DNA from: Pseudomonas sp. GCEP-101
GTDB lineage: Bacteria; Pseudomonadota; Gammaproteobacteria; Pseudomonadales; Pseudomonadaceae
NCBI RefSeq assembly: GCF_025133575.1
Contig: NZ_CP104011.1
Location: 186,001-250,000 of the forward strand
DNA length: 64,000 bases
Direction of reading: 5' to 3'
In this document: positions 1 to 11,885 of the stretch, piece after piece
How the letters are laid out: each line of letters begins with the position of its first letter
Numbering within the stretch: the stretch's first letter is position 1
Position numbers and translations under genes: made by a program
Notes under the pieces: generated by a model
Told to the model about the DNA's origin: nothing
Seen by the model: only the letters and a program-made list of their open reading frames with translations
Databases searched by the model: none

Positions 1-1
1 C

Positions 2-1729
2 CTGATCGCCGGTGAGCATGGCCGCTTCACGCTATTCGACGATGACGACAATCTGCTGGTCGAAGGCAGTGCCGGCCAGCCCGCAGATCACAACGGCGTA
101 AAGGTGCAGGTTGAAGCCCTCGCCGCCAACCCCGGCACGCGCTTCACCGTGATCCGCGAACGGCGGCTGAGCGCCATCCTCGACTATCAAGACAAGCTCA
201 ATGTCAGCGAAACCGGCAAGGAATCCGGCATCATCACCCTGTCTCTGGATGACGCACAGCCCGACCAAGCGCTCGCAACCCTGAACGCCATCAGCCAGCA
301 GTATGTGCTGCAGAACGTCGAGCGCGCCTCGGCCGAAGCTGCTTCCAGCCTGGAATTCCTGCGCGGCCAACTGCCATCAGTACGCAAAGACCTGGAGCAA
401 TCCGAAAACGCCCTGAGCAGTTATCAGTCCCGTGCCAAGTCGGCAGACATCAGCCTGGAAACCAAGGCACTGTTGGACCAGATCGTCGCGCTGGACACCA
501 ACATTTCCCAACTGAAGCTGCAACAAGCGGAGATGGATCAGAAGTTCACCCACCAGCACCCCGCCTATCAAGCCCTGATGCGGCAGATCGGCGAGCTGAG
601 CAGCAAGCAGGCTGGACTCTCCAAGCGTGTAGAGGCGCTGCCGGAAACCCAACAGGACCTGCTGCGCCTGACCCGCGACGTGCAGGTCAGCACCGCCATC
701 TATACCCAGATGCTGAACAAGGCCCAGGAACTGGACGTCATGCGTGCTGGCGCCGTAGGTAACGTACGTGTCATCGACCCGGCCGATGTCGACATCACCA
801 AGCCGGTAAAACCGAAAAAGCCGCTGATCGTTGCCATTGCCACCCTGATCGGCCTGTTCTTTGCCATCGCATTGGTGCTGTTGCGCAAGGCACTCAATCG
901 CGGCATAGAGAACCCCGCAGCGATAGAACAGCTCGGGCTGCCGGTCTATGCATCCATTCCGCACAGCGAACTGCAAAAATCGGAAGAAGATCAGCGCAAT
1001 AAGAACAGCCGCAAGGGTAAGGTCGCTATCAATCCGGCCCCTTTGCTGGCAACCAGCCACCCAACCGACCTTGCCGTCGAGTCTCTGCGCAGCCTGCGCA
1101 CTAGCTTGCACTTTGCCATGCTGGAGTCGGGCGACAATCGCTTGATGATCTCCGGCCCAAGCCCCGCCGTCGGAAAATCCTTCGTCAGCGCCAACCTGGC
1201 CGCCGTGATTGCTCAGGCCGGCCAACGCGTACTGCTGATCGACGTCGACATGCGTAAGGGTTATCTACACAAGGTCTTCGGCACCGATGACAAGAACGGT
1301 CTATCCGACCTGCTCATCCAACGTTGTTCCTTCGACCAGGCACTGAAGCCTACAAAAGTGGGGAACCTCAGCTTCATCTCTCGCGGCCAGATCCCGCCGA
1401 ACCCATCCGAACTGCTGATGCACCCCAACTTTACCGACTTGCTCGAACGGGCCAGCTCCGAATTCGATCTGGTGATCCTGGACACTCCTCCCCTACTCGC
1501 GGTCACCGACGCAGCCATCGTCGGCCGGCAGGCCGGCACCAGTCTAATCGTCACCCGCTTCGGCAAGAACGCTCCACGCGAAATTGAACTGACTATTCGA
1601 CGCTTTGAACAGAACGGCATCGAACTCAAAGGCGCCATTTTCAATGGCGTCGAACGCCGCACCTCGGATTACTACGGCAACGGTGCGTATAGCAATTATC
1701 AATACGTATATCTCTCGGATAAATCCTAA
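2..1729 (+). CDS. wzc: Polysaccharide co-polymerase / BY-type tyrosine autokinase, Wzc-like (5' partial)
   Basis: Inner-membrane chain-length regulator and bacterial tyrosine kinase of Wzx/Wzy polysaccharide systems. The frame is open from base 2, so the N-terminus and first membrane segment lie outside the window. What remains is the periplasmic coiled-coil Wzz/GNVR part, a membrane segment at about 820-885, then the cytoplasmic kinase with Walker A SGPSPAVGKS (1151-1180), Walker A' LLIDVDMRKG (1232-1261) and Walker B LVILDTPP (1469-1492). The C-terminus has a six-tyrosine cluster (1670-1711), the usual autophosphorylation tail. With the Wza and YjbF-H genes downstream it fits the group-4-capsule style (Etk) secretion apparatus. 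No phosphatase (Wzb/Etp) gene is visible in the window; it could lie upstream. Confidence 0.93.
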   Translation: MIAGEHGRFTLFDDDDNLLVEGSAGQPADHNGVKVQVEALAANPGTRFTVIRERRLSAILDYQDKLNVSETGKESGIITLSLDDAQPDQALATLNAISQQYVLQNVERASAEAASSLEFLRGQLPSVRKDLEQSENALSSYQSRAKSADISLETKALLDQIVALDTNISQLKLQQAEMDQKFTHQHPAYQALMRQIGELSSKQAGLSKRVEALPETQQDLLRLTRDVQVSTAIYTQMLNKAQELDVMRAGAVGNVRVIDPADVDITKPVKPKKPLIVAIATLIGLFFAIALVLLRKALNRGIENPAAIEQLGLPVYASIPHSELQKSEEDQRNKNSRKGKVAINPAPLLATSHPTDLAVESLRSLRTSLHFAMLESGDNRLMISGPSPAVGKSFVSANLAAVIAQAGQRVLLIDVDMRKGYLHKVFGTDDKNGLSDLLIQRCSFDQALKPTKVGNLSFISRGQIPPNPSELLMHPNFTDLLERASSEFDLVILDTPPLLAVTDAAIVGRQAGTSLIVTRFGKNAPREIELTIRRFEQNGIELKGAIFNGVERRTSDYYGNGAYSNYQYVYLSDKS

Positions 1730-1855
1730 GGTAATTGAAAAAACCACAACTTTGTAAAGCGGCCCTTTGCCACTCTTGCAACTTTTCAAGAGCTGACTTT
1801 CGAGCGCTCCGGAATTCAGGATTAGTGAAAGCAGTCCTTTTGAAAGGAGAATTTA

Positions 1856-2353
1856 ATGCTGGCGACAACGGAAAAACGTTGGTACTTGGTGCAGTGCAGG
1901 CCCAAGCAAGATTTGCGCGCCCTTGAGCATCTGCAACGGCAAGGTTACGAATGTCTATTGCCAATGCATAAGGTGGAAAAACTTAAACATGGTCAGCGAC
2001 TTCACCAAGATGAACCATTGTTTCCCGGCTACTTATTCATTGAACTAGACAGTTGCCTAGATAACTGGATGCCAATTCGCTCCACGCGCGGTGTCAGCCA
2101 GATCGTGCGCTTTGGCGCAGCTCCCTTAGCGGTTCCAAAGAACATCGTCGAACGCTTCCGCCAGTCGGGAAAAACGTACAAACCCAATTTGTGTGCCGGG
2201 GATAAAATTCAAATTAGCTGGGCTGGGACTCACGGTATTGAAGCTGTATTTCTAGCTAAGGATGGCGCAGAACGAATACTGATCTTATTGAACATTCTCC
2301 ATCGAGAGTTACAGATCAGCATCCCCGTTCAAGGGCTGATAAAAGCTGGGTAA
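1856..2353 (+). CDS. rfaH: RfaH-type transcription antiterminator (NusG paralogue)
   Basis: Operon-specific NusG paralogue that loads onto RNA polymerase paused at an ops element and lets it read long, poorly translated surface-polysaccharide operons. The 165-residue protein has the NGN domain first (WYLVQC near residue 10, EPLFPGYLF near 50, STRGVSQIVRFG near 80) and a C-terminal KOW domain whose ILILLNILHREL stretch resembles E. coli RfaH rather than NusG. A strong Shine-Dalgarno (AAGGAG) precedes the ATG. It lies 126 bp after the wzc-like gene, and a perfect ops sequence follows about 60 bp beyond its stop. The pairing suggests it serves this locus specifically. Whether the genome has another RfaH cannot be told here. 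Confidence 0.93.
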   Translation: MLATTEKRWYLVQCRPKQDLRALEHLQRQGYECLLPMHKVEKLKHGQRLHQDEPLFPGYLFIELDSCLDNWMPIRSTRGVSQIVRFGAAPLAVPKNIVERFRQSGKTYKPNLCAGDKIQISWAGTHGIEAVFLAKDGAERILILLNILHRELQISIPVQGLIKAG

Positions 2354-2660
2354 GTAGGTAATAAAGTATTTAAAAATTAACTCATTACGTCTTGGGAATT
2401 AAACGATAAATCCTAGGGCGGTAGCGTGCAAAAACACAAACCATATAACGCAGCCAGCGACAAAAAATCTATACCTGCAAAGAATCTCCTTATTCAGCAT
2501 ATAGGTGGAGCCGGAACCCCTTATAAGCGGCGCATGTAAATTATCCTTTAAATTTTGAAACCGCACTCTTCGCAACAATCCATTCCTGTCCATTGTAGTG
2601 AAGATTGCTTCGTAAGCGTGGCTGTTCTGCCGCCTCAAATCACATCTTCGGAACATACTA
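2354..2660 (+). promoter_or_regulatory. Untranslated leader of the AT-rich polysaccharide operon
   Basis: A 307-bp stretch between rfaH and wbpA without a convincing gene. It contains the ops element near its left end and about 230 bp of further leader before the wbpA start. Layout (leader, ops, then polysaccharide operon) is that of a JUMPstart region, although only the ops core, with its preceding CTAGG, is clearly conserved. I see no confident sigma-70 promoter. Transcription may come from upstream of rfaH or the wzc-like gene. Confidence 0.6.
2417..2428 (+). promoter_or_regulatory. ops element (RfaH recruitment site)
   Basis: GGCGGTAGCGTG, identical to the 12-base core of the E. coli ops/JUMPstart element that pauses RNA polymerase and recruits RfaH through the non-template strand. 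It is on the coding strand, about 230 bp before wbpA and just after an rfaH gene. Confidence 0.85.
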
Positions 2661-4942
<2,282 letters not shown>

Positions 4943-4957
4943 CCCGAGAGATACAGT

Positions 4958-5545
4958 ATGGAATATTATTGCCACGAAAGCGCAATTGTTGATGAAGGTG
5001 CGAAAATCGGAAATGACTCCAGAGTCTGGCACTTCACCCATATATGCTCAGGCGCAAATATTGGAAAATCTGTATCTCTCGGTCAAAATGTATTTATTGG
5101 AAACAAAGTAATTATCGGTGATAACTGCAAAATACAAAATAATGTATCGATATACGACAATATAATCCTTGAGGAAGGGGTATTCTGTGGTCCCAGCATG
5201 GTTTTTACCAACGTTTACAATCCTCGTTCGCTAATCAATCGAAAGGACCAATACCGCGATACATTGGTGAAGACAGGAGCTACTTTGGGCGCCAACTGCA
5301 CGATTGTATGTGGCATCACAATTGGAAAATATGCTTTTGTCGGCGCAGGAGCGGTAGTAAACAAAGATGTACCCGATTATGCCTTAATGGTTGGAGTCCC
5401 CGCGCAGCATATCGGGTGGATGAGTGAGTATGGTGAGAGGCTACCTCTGCCTCTGGTGGGAATAGGCTCAGCAACATGCCCTCATACCGGTTCGCGATAT
5501 GAACTATCCGATGGGACTCTAACTAATATTGGCACTATGAAATGA
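4958..5545 (+). CDS. wbpD: UDP-2-acetamido-3-amino-2,3-dideoxy-D-glucuronate N-acetyltransferase WbpD
   Basis: Acetyl-CoA-dependent N-acetylation of the 3-amino group, last step to UDP-GlcNAc(3NAc)A. The 195-residue protein is a left-handed beta-helix trimer type, with hexapeptide repeats over most of its length (for example [30 protein letters not shown]) and the usual C-terminal end [11 protein letters not shown]. The length matches WbpD (about 190 residues). It starts 15 bp after wbpB, and its stop overlaps the wbpE start by four bases (ATGA), so the two are translationally coupled. Confidence 0.93.
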   Translation: MEYYCHESAIVDEGAKIGNDSRVWHFTHICSGANIGKSVSLGQNVFIGNKVIIGDNCKIQNNVSIYDNIILEEGVFCGPSMVFTNVYNPRSLINRKDQYRDTLVKTGATLGANCTIVCGITIGKYAFVGAGAVVNKDVPDYALMVGVPAQHIGWMSEYGERLPLPLVGIGSATCPHTGSRYELSDGTLTNIGTMK

Positions 5546-6621
5546 TCGAACTCATTGATCTCCACTCTCAACAAACAAAAATTAAAGACAAAATCAACAT
5601 AGTAATACAGCGTGTTCTAGCTCATGGTCAATATATTCTTGGCCCGGAAGTGGATGAACTAGAAGAAAAGCTCACACAATTCACTGGTGCAAAACATTGT
5701 ATAACTTGCGCTAATGGGACCGACGCCTTACAAATTGCCCTGATGGCACTAGGGATTAAGCCTGGAGACGAAGTCATTACACCAGGTTTCACCTACATTG
5801 CCACAGCCGAAACCGTCGCTCTGTTGGGCGCCAAGCCTGTTTACGTAGATGTCGATCCAAATACCTATAATCTCGACCATCGTCTTCTAGAAGCAGCAAT
5901 TACCTCTCGTACAAAAGCAATAATTCCAGTATCACTATATGGCCAGTGCGCAGACTTTGATACTATCAATGAAATTGCAAGAAAGTATAAAATCCCTGTA
6001 ATAGAGGATGCAGCACAAAGCTTTGGTGCAACCTACAAGGGGAAAAGATCGTGCAACCTGACAGATATAGCATGCACCAGCTTTTTCCCTAGCAAACCCC
6101 TGGGATGCTATGGAGATGGTGGCGCAATCTTTACGAATAATGATGAACTCGCATTAGTTCTTCGGCAGATTTCTCGTCATGGGCAAGATCGTCGCTACAA
6201 TCATATAAGGGTCGGAGTCAATAGTCGCCTCGATACAATACAAGCTGCTATTTTGCTTGTAAAGCTTGAACTCATTGAGAAGGAAATTGCGCAACGAAAT
6301 GAGATAGCGCAAAAATATGAAGAACTTTTACCTATTTCCACCACGCCTTATATAGAGCCTCACAACAAAAGCGTCTATGCTCAATATACAGTCCGTTTAG
6401 AAAATCGCGAGATAGTACAGAAGAAACTGAGTGGATTTGGAATTCCAACAGCAATTCACTATCCGACCCCATTAAATAAACAGCCTGCAGTATTTGACTC
6501 TACTGCAAAATTGCCTGTGGGAGACAAGCTTGCTACAGAAGTTCTTAGTCTCCCAATGCACCCCTATTTGACAGATGCGCAAATGCATAGAATAGCGGAT
6601 GCATTCCTTAATTCTATTTAG
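5542..6621 (+). CDS. wbpE: UDP-3-oxo-glucuronate aminotransferase WbpE (DegT/DnrJ/EryC1)
   Basis: PLP-dependent transamination of the 3-keto sugar made by WbpB, using glutamate. At 359 residues it has the length of P. aeruginosa WbpE. The Schiff-base lysine is K185 in [14 protein letters not shown], the same number as in the characterised enzyme. [11 protein letters not shown] near residue 54 forms the cofactor phosphate pocket and EDAAQSFGA precedes the active site. It ends the sugar-nucleotide block; a hairpin terminator follows before the flippase gene. No WbpI epimerase gene is present, so the gluco isomer may be what is polymerised (inference). Confidence 0.95.
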   Translation: MIELIDLHSQQTKIKDKINIVIQRVLAHGQYILGPEVDELEEKLTQFTGAKHCITCANGTDALQIALMALGIKPGDEVITPGFTYIATAETVALLGAKPVYVDVDPNTYNLDHRLLEAAITSRTKAIIPVSLYGQCADFDTINEIARKYKIPVIEDAAQSFGATYKGKRSCNLTDIACTSFFPSKPLGCYGDGGAIFTNNDELALVLRQISRHGQDRRYNHIRVGVNSRLDTIQAAILLVKLELIEKEIAQRNEIAQKYEELLPISTTPYIEPHNKSVYAQYTVRLENREIVQKKLSGFGIPTAIHYPTPLNKQPAVFDSTAKLPVGDKLATEVLSLPMHPYLTDAQMHRIADAFLNSI

Positions 6622-6656
6622 CATCTCTAATAACAACGGATCATACAAAAGACATA

Positions 6657-6694
6657 GCGCCGTCGATTAGGTCGACGGCGCCATTTTCTCTTCT
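6657..6694 (+). terminator. Intrinsic-terminator-like hairpin inside the operon
   Basis: Perfect 10-bp stem GCGCCGTCGA / TCGACGGCGC with loop TTAGG, followed by a T-rich run (CATTTTCTCTTCTT). It stands out as G+C-rich in an AT-rich gap between wbpE and the flippase gene. In a single operon it would attenuate distal genes unless RNA polymerase is modified, for example by RfaH. Confidence 0.7.
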
Positions 6695-6791
6695 TATATT
6701 CCATGCCCTACATCTCTCTATAAACTCGCTAATAGGCGAAATCTCAAATATAAGCCCCGACTTATTTGTCCAACTTTAAAGTTAAAATGAG

Positions 6792-8159
6792 ATGTTAAAG
6801 AATCTACGCTTAATGGCACGAGAAAACAAATTCTTTCGCGCTGTTATTCTATTAGCAGGTGGCACCGCAGGCGCTCAGTTAATTTTAGTTTTGGCCCTCC
6901 CAGTTGTAACTAGGCTATACAGCCCAGAACAGTTTAGTGATCTATCAGCCTTTATAGCAATATCTGGAATATTTTCAACCGCAGCCTGTTTACGACTAGA
7001 TTTAGCTATACCACTACCAAAGCGCGACTCTGAATCAATTCATCTACTTTTTCTCTCCATAATTTTCTCGATAGCTACATCGTCGCTGATACTTTTTATA
7101 ATATTAATTATTCCAGAGCATCTATTATCACGAGTGCTTCCTTCTGTTATCTATAACTATGCATGGATTTTGCCGCTGGGTGTATTTCTCTCAAGCACGT
7201 ACAATGCTCTCCAATATTGGGCTACCCGAAAAAAGCTCTTTTCTGTTATCGCAAGAACAAAATTCGAACAATCGCTTGCTGCTGTGTCAACCCAAATTGG
7301 AGCAGGCTACTTTATACAAACACCTATAATCCTTATTCTAGGCCAAATATTACACAGCAGTACTGGTATATTCCGGCTAGCGAAAGCTTTCACTCAGTTG
7401 GACATAAAGCATCTAGCATATATTAGTCCGCGTAGCCTTTTTATCACACTACGAAAGTATAAAAACTTTCCAAAATATTCAACAATTGAATCCCTAGCGA
7501 ATACAGCTGGAATACAACTACCGTTTATCCTAATATCCACAGCACTTGCAGGTCCAGAAGCAGGCTACTTAATGCTCGCTTCTCGTATTCTGCAATCACC
7601 ACTTTCACTACTGGGTAGTGCGATTTCTCAAGTGTATTTAACCCATGCACCCCAAGCACATCGCGAGGGAAATCTATCATCACTAACCTATAAAACCCTT
7701 GTTAACCTAATGAAAGTAGGTATAGGTCCGATTATATTTGCTGGTACTCTTTCTCCTTTTCTTTTTCCATATATCTTCGGAAAGGACTGGTCTAGAGCCG
7801 GAGTACTTGCTGCTTGGATTACACCTTGGGTAGCTCTCCAATTTATATCCTCTCCCATATCAATGATTGGACATGTACTCAATCGCCAAAAACTTATGCT
7901 TTTGCTCACGATATTCGGCTTTTCAATACGTGCAGGAGGCGTGTTTTATTTTAGCTATGGGCTTAAATCGAGCCTTGCTTCGGAATACTACGCAGTTTCT
8001 GGGTTTATATTTTATCTCACCTGTACATTGGTTTTCACCAGATGCGCCGGTATACCGATTATAAAGATTTTTAGCGCATTGACTGAATCAGCGTACTACA
8101 TTGGGTTCTGGATACTATCTGCGTGCTTCGGGATCTATATATTAAAATGGATATCTTAA
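6792..8159 (+). CDS. wzx: O-antigen / oligosaccharide flippase, Wzx family
   Basis: Predicted to flip undecaprenyl-diphosphate-linked repeat units across the inner membrane. The 455 residues are almost wholly hydrophobic, with roughly a dozen membrane segments and the N-terminal signature AGGTAGAQLILVLALPVVTR followed by LYSPEQFSDLSAF, typical of polysaccharide-synthase flippases. It follows a 170-bp gap holding a hairpin terminator. One base separates its stop from the next start. Codon use is very AT-rich. Wzx proteins diverge too much to infer the substrate from sequence. Confidence 0.9.
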   Translation: MLKNLRLMARENKFFRAVILLAGGTAGAQLILVLALPVVTRLYSPEQFSDLSAFIAISGIFSTAACLRLDLAIPLPKRDSESIHLLFLSIIFSIATSSLILFIILIIPEHLLSRVLPSVIYNYAWILPLGVFLSSTYNALQYWATRKKLFSVIARTKFEQSLAAVSTQIGAGYFIQTPIILILGQILHSSTGIFRLAKAFTQLDIKHLAYISPRSLFITLRKYKNFPKYSTIESLANTAGIQLPFILISTALAGPEAGYLMLASRILQSPLSLLGSAISQVYLTHAPQAHREGNLSSLTYKTLVNLMKVGIGPIIFAGTLSPFLFPYIFGKDWSRAGVLAAWITPWVALQFISSPISMIGHVLNRQKLMLLLTIFGFSIRAGGVFYFSYGLKSSLASEYYAVSGFIFYLTCTLVFTRCAGIPIIKIFSALTESAYYIGFWILSACFGIYILKWIS

Positions 8160-8160
8160 T

Positions 8161-8727
8161 ATGAGATTGAACTCATTAATTAAAAAAACCTTATACACTA
8201 TTCTAAATTTGTTTTTCCGTTCAAAATATCTAAGTGGACGATGGTTCGAAGAATACTCATCCGGATATCTTTGGGCAGTAAAGACTGTCTGGCAAAGAAA
8301 TATACTTCGAATTGAGTCACCAGCACCTTGGCCAATTAATTTAACATGCCGAGTTTCTAACTATAACAATATAACTTTCGACAGAGACGATTTGAATAAC
8401 TTCCAATCCCCCGGAACTTATTTTCAAAATTTCAAAGGCCATATTCATATAGGCAAAGGAAGTTACATCGCCCCAAATGTTGGAATAATCACTTCGAACC
8501 ACGACCTAATGGACCTAGATAAACACTCCATAAGCGAGGACGTGGTAATTGGAAGAAAGTGTTGGATAGGTATGAACTCCGTAATCCTTCCTGGCGTGGA
8601 GCTTGGAGATGCCACGATAGTCGCCGCAGGATCCGTTGTTACTAAGAGCTTTAAGGAAGGCAATATCGTAATCGGAGGCTGTCCGGCTAAAGAAATAAAA
8701 AAACTTTTAACTGGTCTGAAAAAATAA
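8161..8727 (+). CDS. Hexapeptide-repeat O-acetyltransferase (WcaF/CapG-like)
   Basis: Probable acetyl-CoA-dependent decorating enzyme of the repeat unit. The 188 residues have a basic N-terminal segment and then left-handed beta-helix repeats (IHIGKGSYIAPNVGI, VVIGRKCWIGMNSVI, VELGDATIVAAGSVV). The catalytic histidine is likely in ITSNHD near residue 117. The C-terminus GGCPAKEIKK is the usual acetyl-CoA-binding end. The sugar acceptor is unknown. It shares one base with the next gene (TAATG), so translation is coupled. Confidence 0.85.
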   Translation: MRLNSLIKKTLYTILNLFFRSKYLSGRWFEEYSSGYLWAVKTVWQRNILRIESPAPWPINLTCRVSNYNNITFDRDDLNNFQSPGTYFQNFKGHIHIGKGSYIAPNVGIITSNHDLMDLDKHSISEDVVIGRKCWIGMNSVILPGVELGDATIVAAGSVVTKSFKEGNIVIGGCPAKEIKKLLTGLKK

Positions 8728-9893
8728 TGTTTCAATTCAACACGGGAAAATCCCCACGTAGTAATGCTATATTTTTAAACTGTCATGACAATTTCGGCGG
8801 CGCGGAACGCAGATTTGCCAGAGCATTCGCTGATTATTTGATTGATTTCGGAAATATCTTGCTAATAGCAAATAAATCCTCCATAAAATCACTCAATGCA
8901 GCCGGAATATTAAAATCTAAAAAAGGCATTATCTGTATGCCCGGAGGAGTTGCAAAGCCGGGAAAGACTTATGCTATATATCATATTGTAAACGCAATTC
9001 TTCTAATTTTTTACTCTTTAAAAAATAGAATACGTCATATTCACTACCCTGTTGATCCATCTATCTATTCATTTATTCATAGCTTAGTGCTTCGCCCGCT
9101 TGGAATTACTTATTCTTTGTCTATTGTAGACTCAAGCCGAAACACCATGAGAGATTTTAGTTATATCCGAAGGACTATATGGAGGCACAGTATAAAGCGT
9201 GCTCGAGGAATAGATTTTCTATCGGATGGAATTAAAAAAAACATAAGCACGTTATTTTCTAAAGAAGTGGCCTTTTGCTCAAATATACAAGTATCTCCTT
9301 GTTCGTTCACTGATTATACAAAGGCACATTATTCAGAGGAAAAAGAGTACGACTTGGTAATGATGTGCCGTTTACACTCCAAAAAGGGGCACGATCTTCT
9401 CTTTTCTGCTCTTCAATATATAAAAACTTTAGGGAGATCTGGAGATATTAAATCCATAGGAATATTTGGTAGTGGACCACTTGAAAACCAGATTCGATCT
9501 GAAGTTGAGGCGTTTAAAGACTTCAATATTTCCCTTAAAAAAACTAAAGATCCTTTTGGAGTTTTCTCAAAAACAAAATTTTTATTGTCACTACAAGCTG
9601 ATGAGAACTACCCTTCTCAGGCAATACTGGAAGCTTTATCTTCAGGCGCTTACATAATAGCTACTGATGTTGGTGAAACTTATAAAATCGTTCCTAGCGC
9701 TGTAGGATTTCGAACTTCTAGCAATGCAAAAGATTTAGGTGAAACTATCTTATATGCATTGGAGCATTACACCTTCAATCGGTCGACGTACACTTTATTG
9801 AATAGCTTTGCTACAAAATCGCATAGCGCAAAACGATTTAGCCTTTACCTATGGGACTTCATTATTGAGAGTGCAGCGCTATGCACAAAATGA
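8727..9893 (+). CDS. Glycosyltransferase family 4 (GT-B fold)
   Basis: Transfers a sugar from a nucleotide donor to the lipid-linked repeat unit. The 388-residue protein has an N-terminal acceptor domain beginning near LNCHDNFGGAERRFARAF and a C-terminal donor domain with VMMCRLHSKKGHDLL near residue 210, IFGSGPLE near 247 and the GT4 motif SQAILEALSSGAYIIATDVGE near 297. Donor and acceptor cannot be read from sequence. Together with the WecG-type enzyme it is the only evident glycosyltransferase after the initiating enzyme, implying a short repeat unit of about three sugars. Very AT-rich. Confidence 0.88.
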   Translation: MFQFNTGKSPRSNAIFLNCHDNFGGAERRFARAFADYLIDFGNILLIANKSSIKSLNAAGILKSKKGIICMPGGVAKPGKTYAIYHIVNAILLIFYSLKNRIRHIHYPVDPSIYSFIHSLVLRPLGITYSLSIVDSSRNTMRDFSYIRRTIWRHSIKRARGIDFLSDGIKKNISTLFSKEVAFCSNIQVSPCSFTDYTKAHYSEEKEYDLVMMCRLHSKKGHDLLFSALQYIKTLGRSGDIKSIGIFGSGPLENQIRSEVEAFKDFNISLKKTKDPFGVFSKTKFLLSLQADENYPSQAILEALSSGAYIIATDVGETYKIVPSAVGFRTSSNAKDLGETILYALEHYTFNRSTYTLLNSFATKSHSAKRFSLYLWDFIIESAALCTK

Positions 9894-11026
9894 AGCTAAC
9901 AAGAGGAATAATAGTTTCGCGTCATAGCATAGTAATAACTCCAATTCTCGCACTGGCAATAGTCAGCACTGTTCTAAATTTTTCCGCAGAATCATCTCCA
10001 GCAACTATAATATTTGAATTAGTTACTTTATTGTTCTGCCTTGCGCCTCCTATTAGGATTGCTCAACCGCAACTAGCAATAACAATATTAGCTACTATAT
10101 ATATTTTTTCTTCATTAATATACTCTGTAGCCCTAAATAGAGTTGACGTTTTAGATTTTGCACTTGCATTTAAAGCTTTTTACTACCTAATACTACTGTC
10201 ATTCTGTTCAAGAGGAGCAAAAATTCCATTAGCCAAACTTGAATTATTTTTAAAGTCGCTAATAATTATACTTGCCATTAAATACTCTATATCCCGCATT
10301 GCCTTGGGGATTTCACGCCCAATTCTTTTCACGGAAAATAACTACGAGTTAATATTCCTCCTAATAGCTTATTACGCGTACTACACCAGGTCAAACACTC
10401 TGCAACCATTATGGATAGGATTAATAATATATATATTCTTTATCTCTGGATCCAGATCTTCTATTTTTGCTTTAGCATTTACAATTTTCTTTATGACCAT
10501 ACGAGGAATCGATAGAAAGACACTACTGGGGGCGGTTCTACTCCTAGCAAGCGCAATAGGCGCATATTATGTTTTTTATGATCGTTTAGCTGAAAACAGT
10601 ATTGATTCTATCGATAGGATACGATTCTTTAATTTATTTTTATACGAAGTTAGGGACTGGGGCTTACTAAAATATCTTGTTGGTTCAGAACGTCTTACCC
10701 CTTTAAGCTCATATACATGTGGGGCATTATCATACTACAGCTCGCTGATGAGTTACCGAGGAAATGGGACTTGTTACTCAGTAGCCCTGCATTCCTATAT
10801 ATTGAGAGCGATATTTGATCACGGAATATTAATACTGATAGCCTTAATAACAGCGGTAGCACTGCTGCTATCCAAATCAAAATACTCCAAAACCCAAATT
10901 GCATGCATTCTCGGCATAGTTCTTATTACTTCTCTATCAGTATCCTCATTAAACAATGCTTACGTTGCACTTGGACTTACTATTGCCCTCTCTGCAGAAA
11001 GGCAAAAATCTCACATGACACTCTAA
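9881..11026 (+). CDS. wzy: O-antigen polymerase, Wzy-like
   Basis: Predicted integral membrane polymerase that joins repeat units on the periplasmic side. There are 381 residues with about ten or more hydrophobic segments and a larger hydrophilic loop around residues 235-300 (YGLL-type loop, ending before the last three helices), the usual Wzy layout. Wzy proteins share little sequence, so the call rests on topology and position between glycosyltransferases and flippase. The start overlaps the preceding gene by 13 bases; an alternative ATG is at 9890. One of the most AT-rich genes here. Confidence 0.78.
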   Translation: MHKMKLTRGIIVSRHSIVITPILALAIVSTVLNFSAESSPATIIFELVTLLFCLAPPIRIAQPQLAITILATIYIFSSLIYSVALNRVDVLDFALAFKAFYYLILLSFCSRGAKIPLAKLELFLKSLIIILAIKYSISRIALGISRPILFTENNYELIFLLIAYYAYYTRSNTLQPLWIGLIIYIFFISGSRSSIFALAFTIFFMTIRGIDRKTLLGAVLLLASAIGAYYVFYDRLAENSIDSIDRIRFFNLFLYEVRDWGLLKYLVGSERLTPLSSYTCGALSYYSSLMSYRGNGTCYSVALHSYILRAIFDHGILILIALITAVALLLSKSKYSKTQIACILGIVLITSLSVSSLNNAYVALGLTIALSAERQKSHMTL

Positions 11027-11039
11027 AGCCAGAAATCTT

Positions 11040-11711
11040 ATGAAATCCAATATACAGAGTAACTTCAATTATACTCTTGGGAAACTTTACACTTTTATCA
11101 ACCCGTATTCTTTTAAAAAAATAATGACCTCCTCTGAAAAGGACAGAATTCTATCAAATTTCCTTTTCCATCCGGATGGTATTTCGCTCTGCGTACTACT
11201 TAAGATTTTCGGAAGAAAAATTGATCGGGTAAGCTTTGATGACACATCAATAGCGCCTATCGTTTTCAACTACGCCGCCGTTAACCGATTAAAGCTAGGC
11301 ATGATAGGATCATCTCCAACTGTAATCGCGAAAGCCAAGGATATAATTCAAGAAAGATACGAGATCCAAGACATTACAATAAATTCAGGTTATTTCCCCG
11401 ACAGTGAAAGAGAGCTTATATTAAGAACCTTTCTCGATTGTGATATCGTGATTAGCTCAATGGGAACTCCCAAGCAAGAACTTTCCCTCTTGGATTTACG
11501 AGAAATGGGTTGGCATGGGACCGGGTTCACTTGCGGCGGTTTTTTCGACCAGATAACAAACTCATCAGGAAAATCCTATTATCCAAATTTTATTGATCGC
11601 CTTCACTTAAGATGGGCCTACAGAATTTTTAAAGAGCCAAAACGGCTGTGGCACCGATATGCATTTGATTACCCTATCGGCGCATTATATTTTATACGTC
11701 ACTTAATATAG
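11040..11711 (+). CDS. WecG/TagA/CpsF-family glycosyltransferase (GT26)
   Basis: Family members transfer N-acetylmannosaminuronic acid, ManNAc or glucose to an undecaprenyl-diphosphate-linked sugar. The 223 residues include IGSSPTVIAKAKDII near residue 91, the conserved SSMGTPKQEL near 140, a TCGGFFDQI loop near 164 and the basic C-terminal WAYRIFKEPKRLWHRY that associates with membrane. A likely job is adding the second sugar, possibly the WbpABDE product (inference). It is the last gene of the AT-rich block; composition returns to normal shortly afterwards. Confidence 0.87.
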   Translation: MKSNIQSNFNYTLGKLYTFINPYSFKKIMTSSEKDRILSNFLFHPDGISLCVLLKIFGRKIDRVSFDDTSIAPIVFNYAAVNRLKLGMIGSSPTVIAKAKDIIQERYEIQDITINSGYFPDSERELILRTFLDCDIVISSMGTPKQELSLLDLREMGWHGTGFTCGGFFDQITNSSGKSYYPNFIDRLHLRWAYRIFKEPKRLWHRYAFDYPIGALYFIRHLI

Positions 11712-11885
11712 AACCGTTCTTGCGACTGTTTTGTACGAACCAAATACTTTTGGGCGGCCCCTTGGGCAACTCTGTCACCCCCTATTTTCACTAGTGCCAT
11801 CCCTCTCGCAACTCACATGATCTACTTTTAGGTCCATCCCTAATTCATCAAGTCTCTCAAATACACTTGCTTTGAGACATAGCAA

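Noticed and set aside
2399..2656. 85-codon minus-strand frame across the ops leader
   Set aside because: Overlaps the ops element, has no ribosome site and no domain; the leader explains the region better.
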